Positions 23,659-32,089 of a stretch of 64,000 bases of DNA are shown piece by piece; the first letter of the stretch is position 1, and every line of letters starts with the position of its first letter. The notes under the pieces were generated by a model. That model was not told the DNA's origin, did no database searches, and saw nothing but the letters and a program-made list of their open reading frames with translations. The DNA lies in the NCBI GenBank assembly GCA_013298865.1, contig JAAFJL010000001.1:39739-103738 (forward strand), in the 5' to 3' direction. A program made the translations under genes and the position numbers. The stretch is from Cytophagales bacterium (GTDB taxonomy: Bacteria > Bacteroidota > Bacteroidia > Cytophagales > Spirosomataceae).

Positions 23659-25473
23659 TCAATTCTTATCTGAAATCACCATCAATTGGGCTTTGATGCC
23701 TGCTGCTTTTGCTTTGCCCAAGATTTTTTCGAGGTCTTCTAAACTGGCATTATAAATATTTGTTACCGTACCAAAGTGCTTCAATAATTTGGTTGAAGTA
23801 GTTTTTCCAACGCCTTCTAAACTCTCTAACTGACTGATAATGAAATTCTTACTTCGCTTATTTCGGTGATTGGTAATGCCAAAACGGTGGGCTTCGTCTC
23901 GTAATCTCTGAATAAGTTTCAAGGATTCTGATTTTTTATCAATGTATAACGGAATGGTATCTTCTGGGAAATAGATTTCTTCCAAACGTTTAGCAATACC
24001 AATAATTGGAATTTTTCCGTACAATCCAAGGGCTTTTAACGCATCACAAGAAGCTGAAAGTTGTCCTTTGCCACCGTCTATGATAATGAGGTCGGGTAGG
24101 GGAGATTCTTCTTCCAAAAGCCTTGTGTATCTACGTGTCACGACTTCGTTCATGGTCTTGAAATCGTCTGGACCGACTACCGTTTTTGGCGTAAAATGCC
24201 TATAATCTTTTTTGGAAGGCATTCCGTCTTTGAAACAAACCATTGCCGAAACAGGATTTGTTCCCTGAATATTCGAGTTATCAAAACACTCAATATGCCT
24301 CGGAATAGATTTTAGTTGAAGGTCGTTCTTTAGTTTCAATAAAATCCGCATTTTTGTATCACCAGCACTTTCTTCTGATGCTTGTCGGTCGGCTCTATCT
24401 TTACGGAAATACAGTACATTTTTCAGCGACATATCCAATAATTTTCTTTTGTCGCCAATTTGTGGAATCGTATTTTCGATTCCCTTCAATTCAATCGAAA
24501 GCGGTAAATTCGTAATCACTTCTTTGGCTGCAGACTGGTATTTTTCTCGCATTTCCCAGACCATCATCGTCATGATGTCTTCGTCTGTTTCATCTAATTT
24601 TTTCTTTACATCCCAAGTCTGAGACTGCGTAATTGTACCATTGATTACCTTCATGAAATTCATAAAAGCCATGCTTTCATCAGACACAATCGAGAAGACA
24701 TCAACATCATGAATACTCGGATTTACGACCGTAGATTTTGTTTGAAAATTGACAAATGTACGCAGTTTTTCCTTGAAATCTTGGGCTTCTTCAAAAGCGA
24801 GTTTTTCGGCTGCTGCCATCATTTTCTCTTCAAAATATTGCTTCGGTAAACTCAGATTTCCCTTCAAAATATTCCTGACTTGGTCTATTTCTTTCAAGTA
24901 TTCAGATTCAGGTTGAAGCCCCTCGCAACCACCCCGACAGTTACCAATATGATACTCCATACAAACCTTAAACTTCTTATTATCAATGTTTTGCGGAGAA
25001 AGATTATAGTTGCAAGACCTAAATTTATAGAGCTGAGAAAACATTTCCAAGAGTGCGTACATGGCTTTGGAGTTGGCATAAGGACCAAAGAAAGTCCCTA
25101 TCTTTTTATCTACTCGCCGCATGGTTATGATTTTCGGAAAATGCTCATTCGTGATACAAATGAAGGGGTACATTTTGTCGTCACGCAGGAGGATATTAAA
25201 ACGAGGCTGAAACTTTTTTATCAGGGTATTTTCCAATAAAAGTGCATCAAATTCAGTGTGAACAATGGTAAATTCTAAGTTCCTGATTTTAGAAACCAAA
25301 TTCTTAGTTTTACGGTCATGCTGGTTAGATTTAACAAAATAACTGCTAACCCGATTCTTGAGATTTTTGGCTTTCCCGACATAAATAACTGTTCCTTCTT
25401 CATCAAAATAGCGATACACCCCAGGTTCTTCAGGGAGGTTTTTCAGGACAGATTTATAGTCGAATTCAGTCAT
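23659..25473 (-). CDS. uvrC: Excinuclease ABC subunit C
   Basis: 604 residues, full length. UvrC makes both incisions in nucleotide excision repair with UvrAB. Order of parts: GIY-YIG nuclease (~14-95, PGVYRYFDEEGTVIYVGKAK, with NTLIKKFQPRFNILL), a Cys cluster (CMEYHIGNCRGGCEG, ~170-185), UVR domain (~200-240), RNase H-like nuclease (HIECFDNSNIQGTNPVSAMV, LIIDGGKGQL) and helix-hairpin-helix end (SQLESLEGVGKTTSTKLLKH). Key Asp residues of the second nuclease are present (DNS, DGGKGQ). It faces the AAA/M41 gene and lies 115 bases after a coiled-coil protein gene on the same strand, with a hairpin between them. Very secure. Confidence 0.97.
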   Translation of the reverse strand: MTEFDYKSVLKNLPEEPGVYRYFDEEGTVIYVGKAKNLKNRVSSYFVKSNQHDRKTKNLVSKIRNLEFTIVHTEFDALLLENTLIKKFQPRFNILLRDDKMYPFICITNEHFPKIITMRRVDKKIGTFFGPYANSKAMYALLEMFSQLYKFRSCNYNLSPQNIDNKKFKVCMEYHIGNCRGGCEGLQPESEYLKEIDQVRNILKGNLSLPKQYFEEKMMAAAEKLAFEEAQDFKEKLRTFVNFQTKSTVVNPSIHDVDVFSIVSDESMAFMNFMKVINGTITQSQTWDVKKKLDETDEDIMTMMVWEMREKYQSAAKEVITNLPLSIELKGIENTIPQIGDKRKLLDMSLKNVLYFRKDRADRQASEESAGDTKMRILLKLKNDLQLKSIPRHIECFDNSNIQGTNPVSAMVCFKDGMPSKKDYRHFTPKTVVGPDDFKTMNEVVTRRYTRLLEEESPLPDLIIIDGGKGQLSASCDALKALGLYGKIPIIGIAKRLEEIYFPEDTIPLYIDKKSESLKLIQRLRDEAHRFGITNHRNKRSKNFIISQLESLEGVGKTTSTKLLKHFGTVTNIYNASLEDLEKILGKAKAAGIKAQLMVISDKN

Positions 25474-25499
25474 TTTTGTTGGTTTTGGGTAAAATGTTC

Positions 25500-25535
25500 A
25501 ACGCCCCAATCAGTAAAAACACTGACAAGGGCGTT
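25500..25535. terminator. Hairpin upstream of uvrC
   Basis: AACGCCCCAATCAGT, loop AAAAAC, ACTGACAAGGGCGTT: a strong stem in the 115-base gap between the coiled-coil gene and uvrC. The T-tract on the minus strand is weak (CATTTT), so it is a partial terminator or a leader structure. Confidence 0.55.
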
Positions 25536-25588
25536 AGCATAATAATTTATTGAATGATTGCTAAAAGCCAAAAGCTAACAGCCGACAG

Positions 25589-26593
25589 TTAAAACACCTG
25601 CTTTGCTTTTGTGTTCAAGACAAATTTAGAATCAATCAAATATGTTTTTTGATTAGAATTACCTGCTTTAATATAAAAATTAACCTTCATTGGCACATCA
25701 AACGCACCTCTTTGAATACGTACGCTTATGGGTCTATCCATGCCACTTTCTTTTGCTTGTTTCTGAATTTCGGCAAGGTCAGAAGCACCAAATTCTTTCT
25801 TACCAATCATTGTATTGTCAATTACTCGCTTGATTTCGGCAACAATTTTTTCATTAGATTTTAATTCTCTACTTAATGAATAAAATACGCCAACCTCGGT
25901 AATGTCCTTCTTTTTACGAGTATCCGAAAGGTCTTCGTCAATATCATCGAAGCCATTGGCGTAAAATTTCACATTCGTGATGGTCACGTGAATTGGGTCA
26001 TCAAGACTTTGTAAGATTTCACCAGTTTCTCTCAATGTCAATTCCAATTTCTTTACTTCGCCTTGCTTTTGGGCAATGATTCCCTCCAGTTCTTCGATAG
26101 AATTTTTCTGCCCAGTCATTAAACTATCTTTTTGACGAATAATTTTCTGGAAGCTCGCAATTTTGGACTCATAAGATACAATTGCCTGTGTCAATTGGTT
26201 TTGAATCTTATCTTTATCAACCTTTAGCTGAGAAATTTGTTTACTCAATAAATTCACCAAAGCCAATTTATCGCCATTTTTCTGAGAATCATTTTGACTT
26301 TTGAGAACCTCTAATTTTTTAGTCAAAGCCTCAATTTTAGTATCTTTTTGTTTGAGATTAGCTCTGTCTTCTTGAATATCCGTTCTCAGTCTCACCAAAT
26401 CAGTATTTATTGCCTTGATTTTCTCTGCGTTTGACTCATTCTGTGAAAACTGTATTTTCGACTGATTGTATTGGTTATAAAACAAATAACCCGCCGCAAG
26501 TAGCAAAACACCCACCAAAATACTTAGTAAAATATTGTTTCTTGAAGTATTGGATTGGGTAGTTCTTTCTTCTAATTCTGGTAAAAATGCCAT
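25589..26593 (-). CDS. Single-pass membrane coiled-coil protein, unknown function
   Basis: 334 residues, not recognised. A short cytoplasmic N-terminus is followed by one membrane helix (~24-44, ILLSILVGVLLLAAGYLFYN), then a long heptad coiled coil (~50-205, rich in Lys/Glu/Gln/Leu, e.g. LKQKDTKIEALTKKLEVLKS), then a compact C-terminal domain (~210-334) with beta character (HVTITNVKFYANGFDDIDED, PISVRIQRGAFDVPMKVNFY). It is probably anchored in the inner membrane with the coiled coil in the periplasm. The thioredoxin-domain gene lies 44 bases upstream on the same strand, so the two may be co-transcribed. No family name can be given with confidence. Confidence 0.75.
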   Translation of the reverse strand: MAFLPELEERTTQSNTSRNNILLSILVGVLLLAAGYLFYNQYNQSKIQFSQNESNAEKIKAINTDLVRLRTDIQEDRANLKQKDTKIEALTKKLEVLKSQNDSQKNGDKLALVNLLSKQISQLKVDKDKIQNQLTQAIVSYESKIASFQKIIRQKDSLMTGQKNSIEELEGIIAQKQGEVKKLELTLRETGEILQSLDDPIHVTITNVKFYANGFDDIDEDLSDTRKKKDITEVGVFYSLSRELKSNEKIVAEIKRVIDNTMIGKKEFGASDLAEIQKQAKESGMDRPISVRIQRGAFDVPMKVNFYIKAGNSNQKTYLIDSKFVLNTKAKQVF

Positions 26594-26637
26594 TGATTGT
26601 TGTGGTTAGTTTTGTGGTTTTTGTAATGCACTATCTA

Positions 26638-27669
26638 TTATTTCTTCTTATAAATCCATTCTAATTTGCTCAGAATGGCAGGATTCTGTGTTTTTTCTTT
26701 AATGTATTTCTCTGCAAATATAGCATCTTTAGGGTCAATAGTTTTTGTGCCTTTATAGACTTCATTAATCATGTCGGCGGCTTTTTCTTCTTGTCCTAAT
26801 TTAAAAAGGGCAGTTGTTTCAATCATCCAAAAACGAATCAAAATCGAACGGTCATCAACGCCAATTTTACGTAGGTTCGTCTTCATTTCTGCCAATCTTT
26901 CAACCGAATACGTCTTGCCACGACCGCTATACAAGCTGAACATAATGATATTTTCGGCGGTACGGACTACGTTTTCTTTACCAAATTTAGCATAAAAATC
27001 AGGGAGTTGATTCATCATGTTTTTGAAAAGTGCATTGTCGTCGTCCATGATAACTTTTTGTAAAACCAAGAAGTTAATTTGGCTATTCATATTCTCTGGT
27101 TTTTGATTCGATGCGTAGGCATTCATTGCCTCGATATTGCCCGTGGTATCACAAACAAATCTGCAATTGTAGCCATATTCAATCAAAAAATTATCATCAT
27201 GAACACCCTGTTTGAAAAACCCTTTCCAACTCGCTGATTGTTGTTGTGGGTTAGTGGCACGGTCTGCCATATCTTTCAGTGATTTCTCGTTATTCTGTTC
27301 ATCGCCAGCAGGTTGTATGTGCAGGAGGTTTTCGTTGTTATCCCAAAACGACATCAAGGGCGTAGAAAGCACATAGATTGTATGTTTTTTAGCAAATTCC
27401 CGAAACTCTGGTGAATTCCACTCCATTTGATAGCTAATAAATTTTTGATTGAAATAATTAGCCACGCCAATATTATTGTCAAAAGTTTTCTTGAAACTCT
27501 CGCAATGCGGACAGCCAATGGCATAGATTTCGAGGAAAACATTTTTGTTTTGAGCTTTCGCCAAAGCAAAAACCGCCTTCAGATTTGTTTTCTGAAAATT
27601 GACACTTTTCTGAGCATTCGCCCCCAAGACAAATAAAGTAAGTAGTAGAAAAAGAGTGATTTTTTTCAT
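26638..27669 (-). CDS. Secreted thioredoxin-domain protein (CPHC active site)
   Basis: 343 residues: Sec signal peptide (1-19, ending GANAQ), then a thioredoxin-like domain (~22-150) of the DUF255/thioredoxin_7 kind, with VFLEIYAIGCPHCESFKKTF carrying Cys53-Pro-His-Cys56 and a cis-Pro segment at VLSTPLMSFWD. The C-terminal ~180 residues are helical, TPR-like (MINQLPDFYAKFGKENVVRT, EEKADMINEVYKG-like stretches), without clear repeats. It probably reduces or monitors disulfides in the periplasm. It precedes the coiled-coil membrane protein by 44 bases on the same strand. Family secure, role unknown. Confidence 0.83.
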   Translation of the reverse strand: MKKITLFLLLTLFVLGANAQKSVNFQKTNLKAVFALAKAQNKNVFLEIYAIGCPHCESFKKTFDNNIGVANYFNQKFISYQMEWNSPEFREFAKKHTIYVLSTPLMSFWDNNENLLHIQPAGDEQNNEKSLKDMADRATNPQQQSASWKGFFKQGVHDDNFLIEYGYNCRFVCDTTGNIEAMNAYASNQKPENMNSQINFLVLQKVIMDDDNALFKNMMNQLPDFYAKFGKENVVRTAENIIMFSLYSGRGKTYSVERLAEMKTNLRKIGVDDRSILIRFWMIETTALFKLGQEEKAADMINEVYKGTKTIDPKDAIFAEKYIKEKTQNPAILSKLEWIYKKK

Positions 27670-27788
27670 GAGAAATGATAGTACCCCAGGTTATGCACCC
27701 CAGCCTAAAGACATGGGGTTAATGATAAAATATAACTAAATGTTTTCAACAACTCAATAATAATCAGGGAGTTATACCAAAGTGAAAA

Positions 27789-27923
27789 TGGTTTTAGGGA
27801 ACAAGGTTACACAGAGAACCACAGAGAAAGCCTCTGAAATACTCTGCGGCAGGCGTTCCTGTGGTTCTCTTTCTTTAGCTCTGTGGCTCTCTGTGTAACC
27901 TCATTCCCAAAGGTAAAAAAACC
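27789..27923. repeat. 135-bp inverted repeat F
   Basis: GGTTACACAGAGAACCACAG on the left is complementary to CTGTGGCTCTCTGTGTAACC on the right, extended outward by GGGAAC/CATTCCC and GGTTTT/AAAACC. It lies 40 bases after the end of the extended D-Ala-D-Ala ligase gene and fills most of the 296-base gap before the thioredoxin gene. A smaller ACCCCA/TGGGGT hairpin occurs at ~27697-27720. Confidence 0.75.
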
Positions 27924-27965
27924 GAAAAGCTCTTTCATATTAGTATAAACAAGCATCGAAAATAC

Positions 27966-29774
27966 CTAAAAATCCTCCAAAACGGGCAATCCTGCTTGTA
28001 CGCCAGGGGTGCAAATCACAGAGAAATCACAAGTTGCTTGCATTTCTTCTCGGCTTGTGGTGCGTAATTCTTGCACTAATTTGCCCGTAAAATGCAAAGT
28101 AATTGCCTCGGCGTTATTTCGGGTTTCTTCTATCAAAGGATGTACCGAAGTACGTAATGCGTTTACAATATCTTCTGCAAATTCCTTAAACATAAAATTT
28201 GTAGGAAGAACGTGTAATTGATAGTTTTCTTTTCCTTCGCCCGAAATAAAAACAGGAATTGGTAAATATTCCGAGGATGCTGCCAGTTTGCCAAATGCCA
28301 ATCGAGCTTTTGCATAAGATTCTTCTCTGATTTCGGCATCATAACCTCCAAAAACGATAGCTACTTTCTTACGATTTTCTAAGGTTTTTATTCTTTCTGC
28401 GATAGCCCCGTCTAATCTATCGAGCATTTTCAAGAAACGAAAAGTATTCTTTCCTGTACGACTGCGTTCCCGAATTGACTGGCGAATAAAGTACGTTATT
28501 GTGTCCGAAACGTTCATGCCAATCTCTGCCATCTGCTTGAAAATCAATGAAGTAGGTGACATTCCTGGAATTGTATTGGGGTCGTGCAGAATCACTCGTC
28601 CGTCGGGTGTCAGGAATCCGTCTATCCGAGTACACACGCCAAATCTCAGGGCATCGAAAGCCTTTTTTACTTCTTGTTGAACCTTCTGATTATTCTCTAA
28701 ACTGGTACGAATCGGAATACTTTTCCGAGTAGCAGATGATTGATATTTTGCCTTAAAATCAAAAACCTCAACATTCGCCATGATTTCTGTGGGAGGCAAA
28801 GCCACCGACTCACAATTGGGTTTCTGAACTACCCCACAACTAAATTCTTGTCCTTTCACGAAAGCCTCAAAAAGTACTTCATCTTCGGCGTTGGTTGAAA
28901 TTAAGACGGCGTTTTTTGCATTAGTCTCAGAAAAATATTTATCCAAAACCGTCAATAAATCAGCAGGATGATAGACCACTTGATTGCCCAAAGAAACGGG
29001 CAAACCAATGCCTTCATCAAAATTTGCCATGCGTTGCACGTACTCTTTTTTATCAGAATTGTTCCATTCTTCGGCAGAAATTTCACGAATAAAAAAACAT
29101 TGTTTAACTGCTTTAACGAAATCTTCAACTGAATCTTGCTTCACAAAAGCAACACCAATAGACGAACCCTGATGCGGAGCTTTTACTACGAAAGGTAAGC
29201 CAACTTTAGATTTTATTTCTTCAAAAATGGACTTAGTGTCCTCATTTTCAAAACGTTGTCTTGTTAGCGTTGTTGTTTTTTTGTCTAAACCTACGGCTAA
29301 TTTTATGAGTTCGTTTTGGGCAATTTTATCAATTCCAATCGAAGAACCCATCAAACTTGGTCCAGAATATGGCACGCCGTACCATTCCAAAAGCCCTTGA
29401 ATTGAACCGTCTTCACAAGCAGGTCCGTGCATGGCAATGAACGCAAAATCAAAAAAATCTCTGAATTGTTCTGGACGAAGCCGAGTACCAACTTCAGCAA
29501 TCATTTCTACTAATGCTTCGTCGGACTGTCTGCCTAAAGATTCAGAATAAATTTGATATTCTCCTTGGTATTTTTGGGGTGGATAAAACGCCCGAATAGA
29601 ACTTGAATAAATAAACTCCTCTTGCAAAAGGATAAAATTCCCACAGCCATCCACGAAAATTGGGACAGGTACAAAGAGTGATTTATCAATATTTCCCATA
29701 GCGGTTTTTCCTCCCGCAAAGCTAATTTCACGTTCACGTGCAGGTCCACCAAAAAAGATTCCGATTTTTAACAT
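27966..29774 (-). CDS. D-alanine--D-alanine ligase-like protein with duplicated N-domain
   Basis: 602 residues against ~330 for ordinary Ddl. Residues ~1-430 form a complete ligase: IGIFFGGPAREREISFAGGK, MHGPACEDGSIQGLLEWYGV then PYSGPS, ATP-grasp loops VVKAPHQGSSIGV, a substrate segment DFKAKYQSSATRKSIP and the metal-site strand RIDGFLTPDGRVILHDPNTI then PGMSPTSL (HDPNT where NEVNT is usual, so Asp replaces Glu). After a linker, residues ~465-602 restart with KVAIVFGGYDAEIREESYAK, a second copy of the Ddl N-terminal domain that ends without an ATP-grasp part. It probably makes D-Ala-D-Ala or a related D-dipeptide for peptidoglycan. The half copy may be a decayed tandem duplication or a lineage-specific domain. 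Inverted repeat F follows its 3' end. Confidence 0.82.
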   Translation of the reverse strand: MLKIGIFFGGPAREREISFAGGKTAMGNIDKSLFVPVPIFVDGCGNFILLQEEFIYSSSIRAFYPPQKYQGEYQIYSESLGRQSDEALVEMIAEVGTRLRPEQFRDFFDFAFIAMHGPACEDGSIQGLLEWYGVPYSGPSLMGSSIGIDKIAQNELIKLAVGLDKKTTTLTRQRFENEDTKSIFEEIKSKVGLPFVVKAPHQGSSIGVAFVKQDSVEDFVKAVKQCFFIREISAEEWNNSDKKEYVQRMANFDEGIGLPVSLGNQVVYHPADLLTVLDKYFSETNAKNAVLISTNAEDEVLFEAFVKGQEFSCGVVQKPNCESVALPPTEIMANVEVFDFKAKYQSSATRKSIPIRTSLENNQKVQQEVKKAFDALRFGVCTRIDGFLTPDGRVILHDPNTIPGMSPTSLIFKQMAEIGMNVSDTITYFIRQSIRERSRTGKNTFRFLKMLDRLDGAIAERIKTLENRKKVAIVFGGYDAEIREESYAKARLAFGKLAASSEYLPIPVFISGEGKENYQLHVLPTNFMFKEFAEDIVNALRTSVHPLIEETRNNAEAITLHFTGKLVQELRTTSREEMQATCDFSVICTPGVQAGLPVLEDF

Positions 29775-29804
29775 TTACATTTCAAGATTTATTGAATTTT
29801 AACC

Positions 29805-29812
29805 CAAAAGTA
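29805..29812 (-). promoter_or_regulatory. -7 box for the ligase gene
   Basis: CAAAAGTA on the plus strand reads TACTTTTG on the minus strand, matching TAnnTTTG, ~30 bases before the ATG at 29774. No clear -33 element. Confidence 0.5.
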
Positions 29813-29925
29813 AAAAGGAATCAGAAAATATTGAGATAAAACAGTAAGTATTGTTAGATGGAAAAATAAACTTGAAGTTGGTTCGACAAAAAAGCCTTAA
29901 TTTTACAAAAAAAGAATCCAATTTT

Positions 29926-30996
29926 ATGCAGAATAATTATTTAGTAATCATGGCAGGGGGCGTTGGAACGAGGTTTTGGCCATTTAGTAGAACCAATTAC
30001 CCAAAGCAATTTCATGATGTTCTTGGCACTGGAAAAACAATGTTACAACAAACCGCCGAACGTTTCGACGGAATTTGTCCACCAGAAAATGTCTATATTG
30101 TTACCAATGCCGATTATATCTCATTGATAAAGAGTCAGTTACCCTTTCTGACGGATGCTCAGATTTTGGCAGAACCTACTCGTAGAAATACCGCCCCGTG
30201 CATTGCTTATGCCTGTTACAAGATTGCCTCACAGAATCCTTTTGCCAATATTGTGGTTGCTCCAGCCGACCATATTATTTTGAAAGAAGAGGCTTTTAAA
30301 GACAGAATTAAGGAAGCAATAGAAGCGACGCAGACGACCCAAAATCTTGTTACTTTGGGCATAACCCCAAGCCGTCCAGACACAGGTTATGGCTATATCC
30401 AGTTTGAAAAAGAGAGCCAAAATGCCGCAAAAAAAGTAATAAAATTCAGAGAAAAACCTACGTTGGAGATTGCAGAGGCATTTTTAGCAAGTGGCGAATA
30501 CGTTTGGAATGCAGGTATTTTTATCTGGACAGCCCAAGCCATTAAACGTGCTTTTGAAAAAACTAATCCTACCATTGCAGCAATATTTGAAGCAGGAAAA
30601 GAGCATTATTTTACTGAAACCGAGCAAGATTTTATCAATCAAGTATATCCAACTTGCGAAAGTATTTCGATTGATTACGCCATCATGGAAAAAGCGGATA
30701 ACGTTTCTGTGGTTTTGGGAGAATTTGGTTGGTCAGATTTAGGAACATGGAAATCTTTGTACGAAGTTTCGGACAAAGACGAAAACTCGAACGCCTTAGA
30801 TGCCCATGTACTTTTGTACGACGTAAAAGATTGTATTATCAAAACCCCACAAGAACGTCTGGTAGTGATTCAAGGATTGGAAGGATATATCGTGGCAGAA
30901 TTTGATAATGTTTTGATGATTTGCCAAAAAGACCAAGAGCAAAAAGTAAAAGAATTCGTAGCAGCAGCAGGCGAAAAAGGAATTGAATTTGTGTAA
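29926..30996 (+). CDS. manC: Mannose-1-phosphate guanylyltransferase
   Basis: 356 residues from the ATG at 29926, which gives MQNNYLVIMAGGVGTRFWPF; an ATG at 29851 would prepend 25 residues that precede the conserved start. It transfers GMP to mannose-1-phosphate, giving GDP-mannose for surface glycans. The nucleotidyltransferase signature AGGVGTRFWPFSR, the LAEPTRRNTAPCIAYA block, VVAPADHIIL (metal Asp) and GWSDLGTWKSLYEV are all present. It lacks the C-terminal phosphomannose isomerase (cupin) domain of bifunctional ManC/AlgA. It is divergent from the ligase gene; downstream is the Met-sulfoxide reductase with an unrelated function. Symbol by family, not by proof. Confidence 0.93.
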   Translation: MQNNYLVIMAGGVGTRFWPFSRTNYPKQFHDVLGTGKTMLQQTAERFDGICPPENVYIVTNADYISLIKSQLPFLTDAQILAEPTRRNTAPCIAYACYKIASQNPFANIVVAPADHIILKEEAFKDRIKEAIEATQTTQNLVTLGITPSRPDTGYGYIQFEKESQNAAKKVIKFREKPTLEIAEAFLASGEYVWNAGIFIWTAQAIKRAFEKTNPTIAAIFEAGKEHYFTETEQDFINQVYPTCESISIDYAIMEKADNVSVVLGEFGWSDLGTWKSLYEVSDKDENSNALDAHVLLYDVKDCIIKTPQERLVVIQGLEGYIVAEFDNVLMICQKDQEQKVKEFVAAAGEKGIEFV

Positions 30997-31122
30997 AGTT
31001 GGTTAATATTATAGCTTTAAGCAATTGGCTGTTGGCTATATGCTTGAAAATTAAACGGCTTCTACAAATTCCCCAACTAACCCCATTTTTAATTCATAAT
31101 TCTCCATTTTTAATTAAAAAAA

Positions 31123-31608
31123 GTGTCAGAATCTCTTTTTGTTCCTCAGAATGGTTCTCGTAAAGAAATTTATGAGGCAATCATTCCTCAAATAAAAGCA
31201 TTGGTTGGTGCAGAAACTGACCTTACGGCTAATCTTGCTAATATTTCAGCCGTCCTCAAAGAAGCCTTTGGGTTTTTCTGGGTTGGGTTTTATTTGAAAA
31301 AAGAAAATCAATTAGTACTTGGACCATTCCAAGGTCCGCTTGCGTGTACGAGAATCAATTTCAATAAAGGCGTTTGTGGACATTGTTATACAACAAAACA
31401 AACTGTAATTGTACCAGATGTTGAAGCATTCCCTGGGCATATTGCCTGTTCTTCAGCTTCAAAATCAGAGATTGTTTTGCCTGCATTCGACAAAAATGGC
31501 GAAGTTTTCTTGGTACTTGACGTTGACTCTGACGAACTCAATGATTTCTCGGAAACAGATGCATCAGGATTGGAACAAGTGATGCGGATTGTGGAGGAGA
31601 GTTTGTAA
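31123..31608 (+). CDS. msrC: Free methionine-R-sulfoxide reductase (GAF domain)
   Basis: 161 residues with a GTG start at 31123; no in-frame ATG precedes the conserved region. A single GAF domain of the fRMsr type, reducing free Met-(R)-sulfoxide in the cytosol. The catalytic cysteines sit at 75, 85 and 109 (GPLACTRINFNKGVCGHCYT, PGHIACSSASKSEI), with the same 10 and 24 residue spacing as the three active-site cysteines of E. coli fRMsr (84, 94, 118). FFWVGFY and LVLGPFQG are also typical. The DUF3291 gene follows by 32 bases, possibly co-transcribed. Confidence 0.93.
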   Translation: MSESLFVPQNGSRKEIYEAIIPQIKALVGAETDLTANLANISAVLKEAFGFFWVGFYLKKENQLVLGPFQGPLACTRINFNKGVCGHCYTTKQTVIVPDVEAFPGHIACSSASKSEIVLPAFDKNGEVFLVLDVDSDELNDFSETDASGLEQVMRIVEESL

Positions 31609-31640
31609 ATTTTTGATAACCAGTATTTTACCCTAAAAAA

Positions 31641-32078
31641 ATGAAAAAACATTTAGCTCAATTAAATATTTCCAGAATTATTCCTGAAACGATGGAAGAC
31701 CCTATGATGGCTGACTTTGTCGCTCAATTAGACACCATTAATACTTTGGGAGAAAATAGTAAAGGCTTTGTTTGGCGTTTGAAAGATGATGCAGGAAATG
31801 CAACTAATCTAAGACCTTTCGATGATGATAGAATTATTGTGAATATGACCGTTTGGGAGTCAGTTGAGGATTTGATGAATTTTGCCTACAAATCTGCCCA
31901 CGCAGTTGTGATGCGTGACCGTAATAAGTGGTTTGAAAAATTTGGAAAGCCATCAACTGTGCTTTGGTATATCGAAGAAGGGCATATTCCGACTACGCAG
32001 GAAGCTCGTGAACGATTGGAATATTTGCAGGAAAATGGTCCAAGCGAATTTGCTTTTGACTTCAAAAATCGTTTTTGA
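31641..32078 (+). CDS. DUF3291 domain protein
   Basis: 145 residues, all one DUF3291 domain (a dimeric alpha/beta-barrel, ABM-like fold): HLAQLNISRIIPETMEDPMM, GFVWRLKDDAGNATNLRPFD, NMTVWESVEDLMNFAYKSAH, WFEKFGKPSTVLWYIEEGHI then PTTQEARERLEYL are the expected blocks. The function of the family is unknown; the spacing of conserved Trp/His residues recalls heme- or small-molecule-binding monooxygenase-like proteins. It follows the free-Met-sulfoxide reductase by 32 bases and ends 11 bases before the convergent SNF2 gene. Confidence 0.9.
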   Translation: MKKHLAQLNISRIIPETMEDPMMADFVAQLDTINTLGENSKGFVWRLKDDAGNATNLRPFDDDRIIVNMTVWESVEDLMNFAYKSAHAVVMRDRNKWFEKFGKPSTVLWYIEEGHIPTTQEARERLEYLQENGPSEFAFDFKNRF

Positions 32079-32089
32079 TTTTTCAGAAT

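Noticed and set aside
24880..25239. 119-residue plus-strand frame within uvrC
   Set aside because: Lies fully inside the conserved uvrC coding sequence on the other strand.
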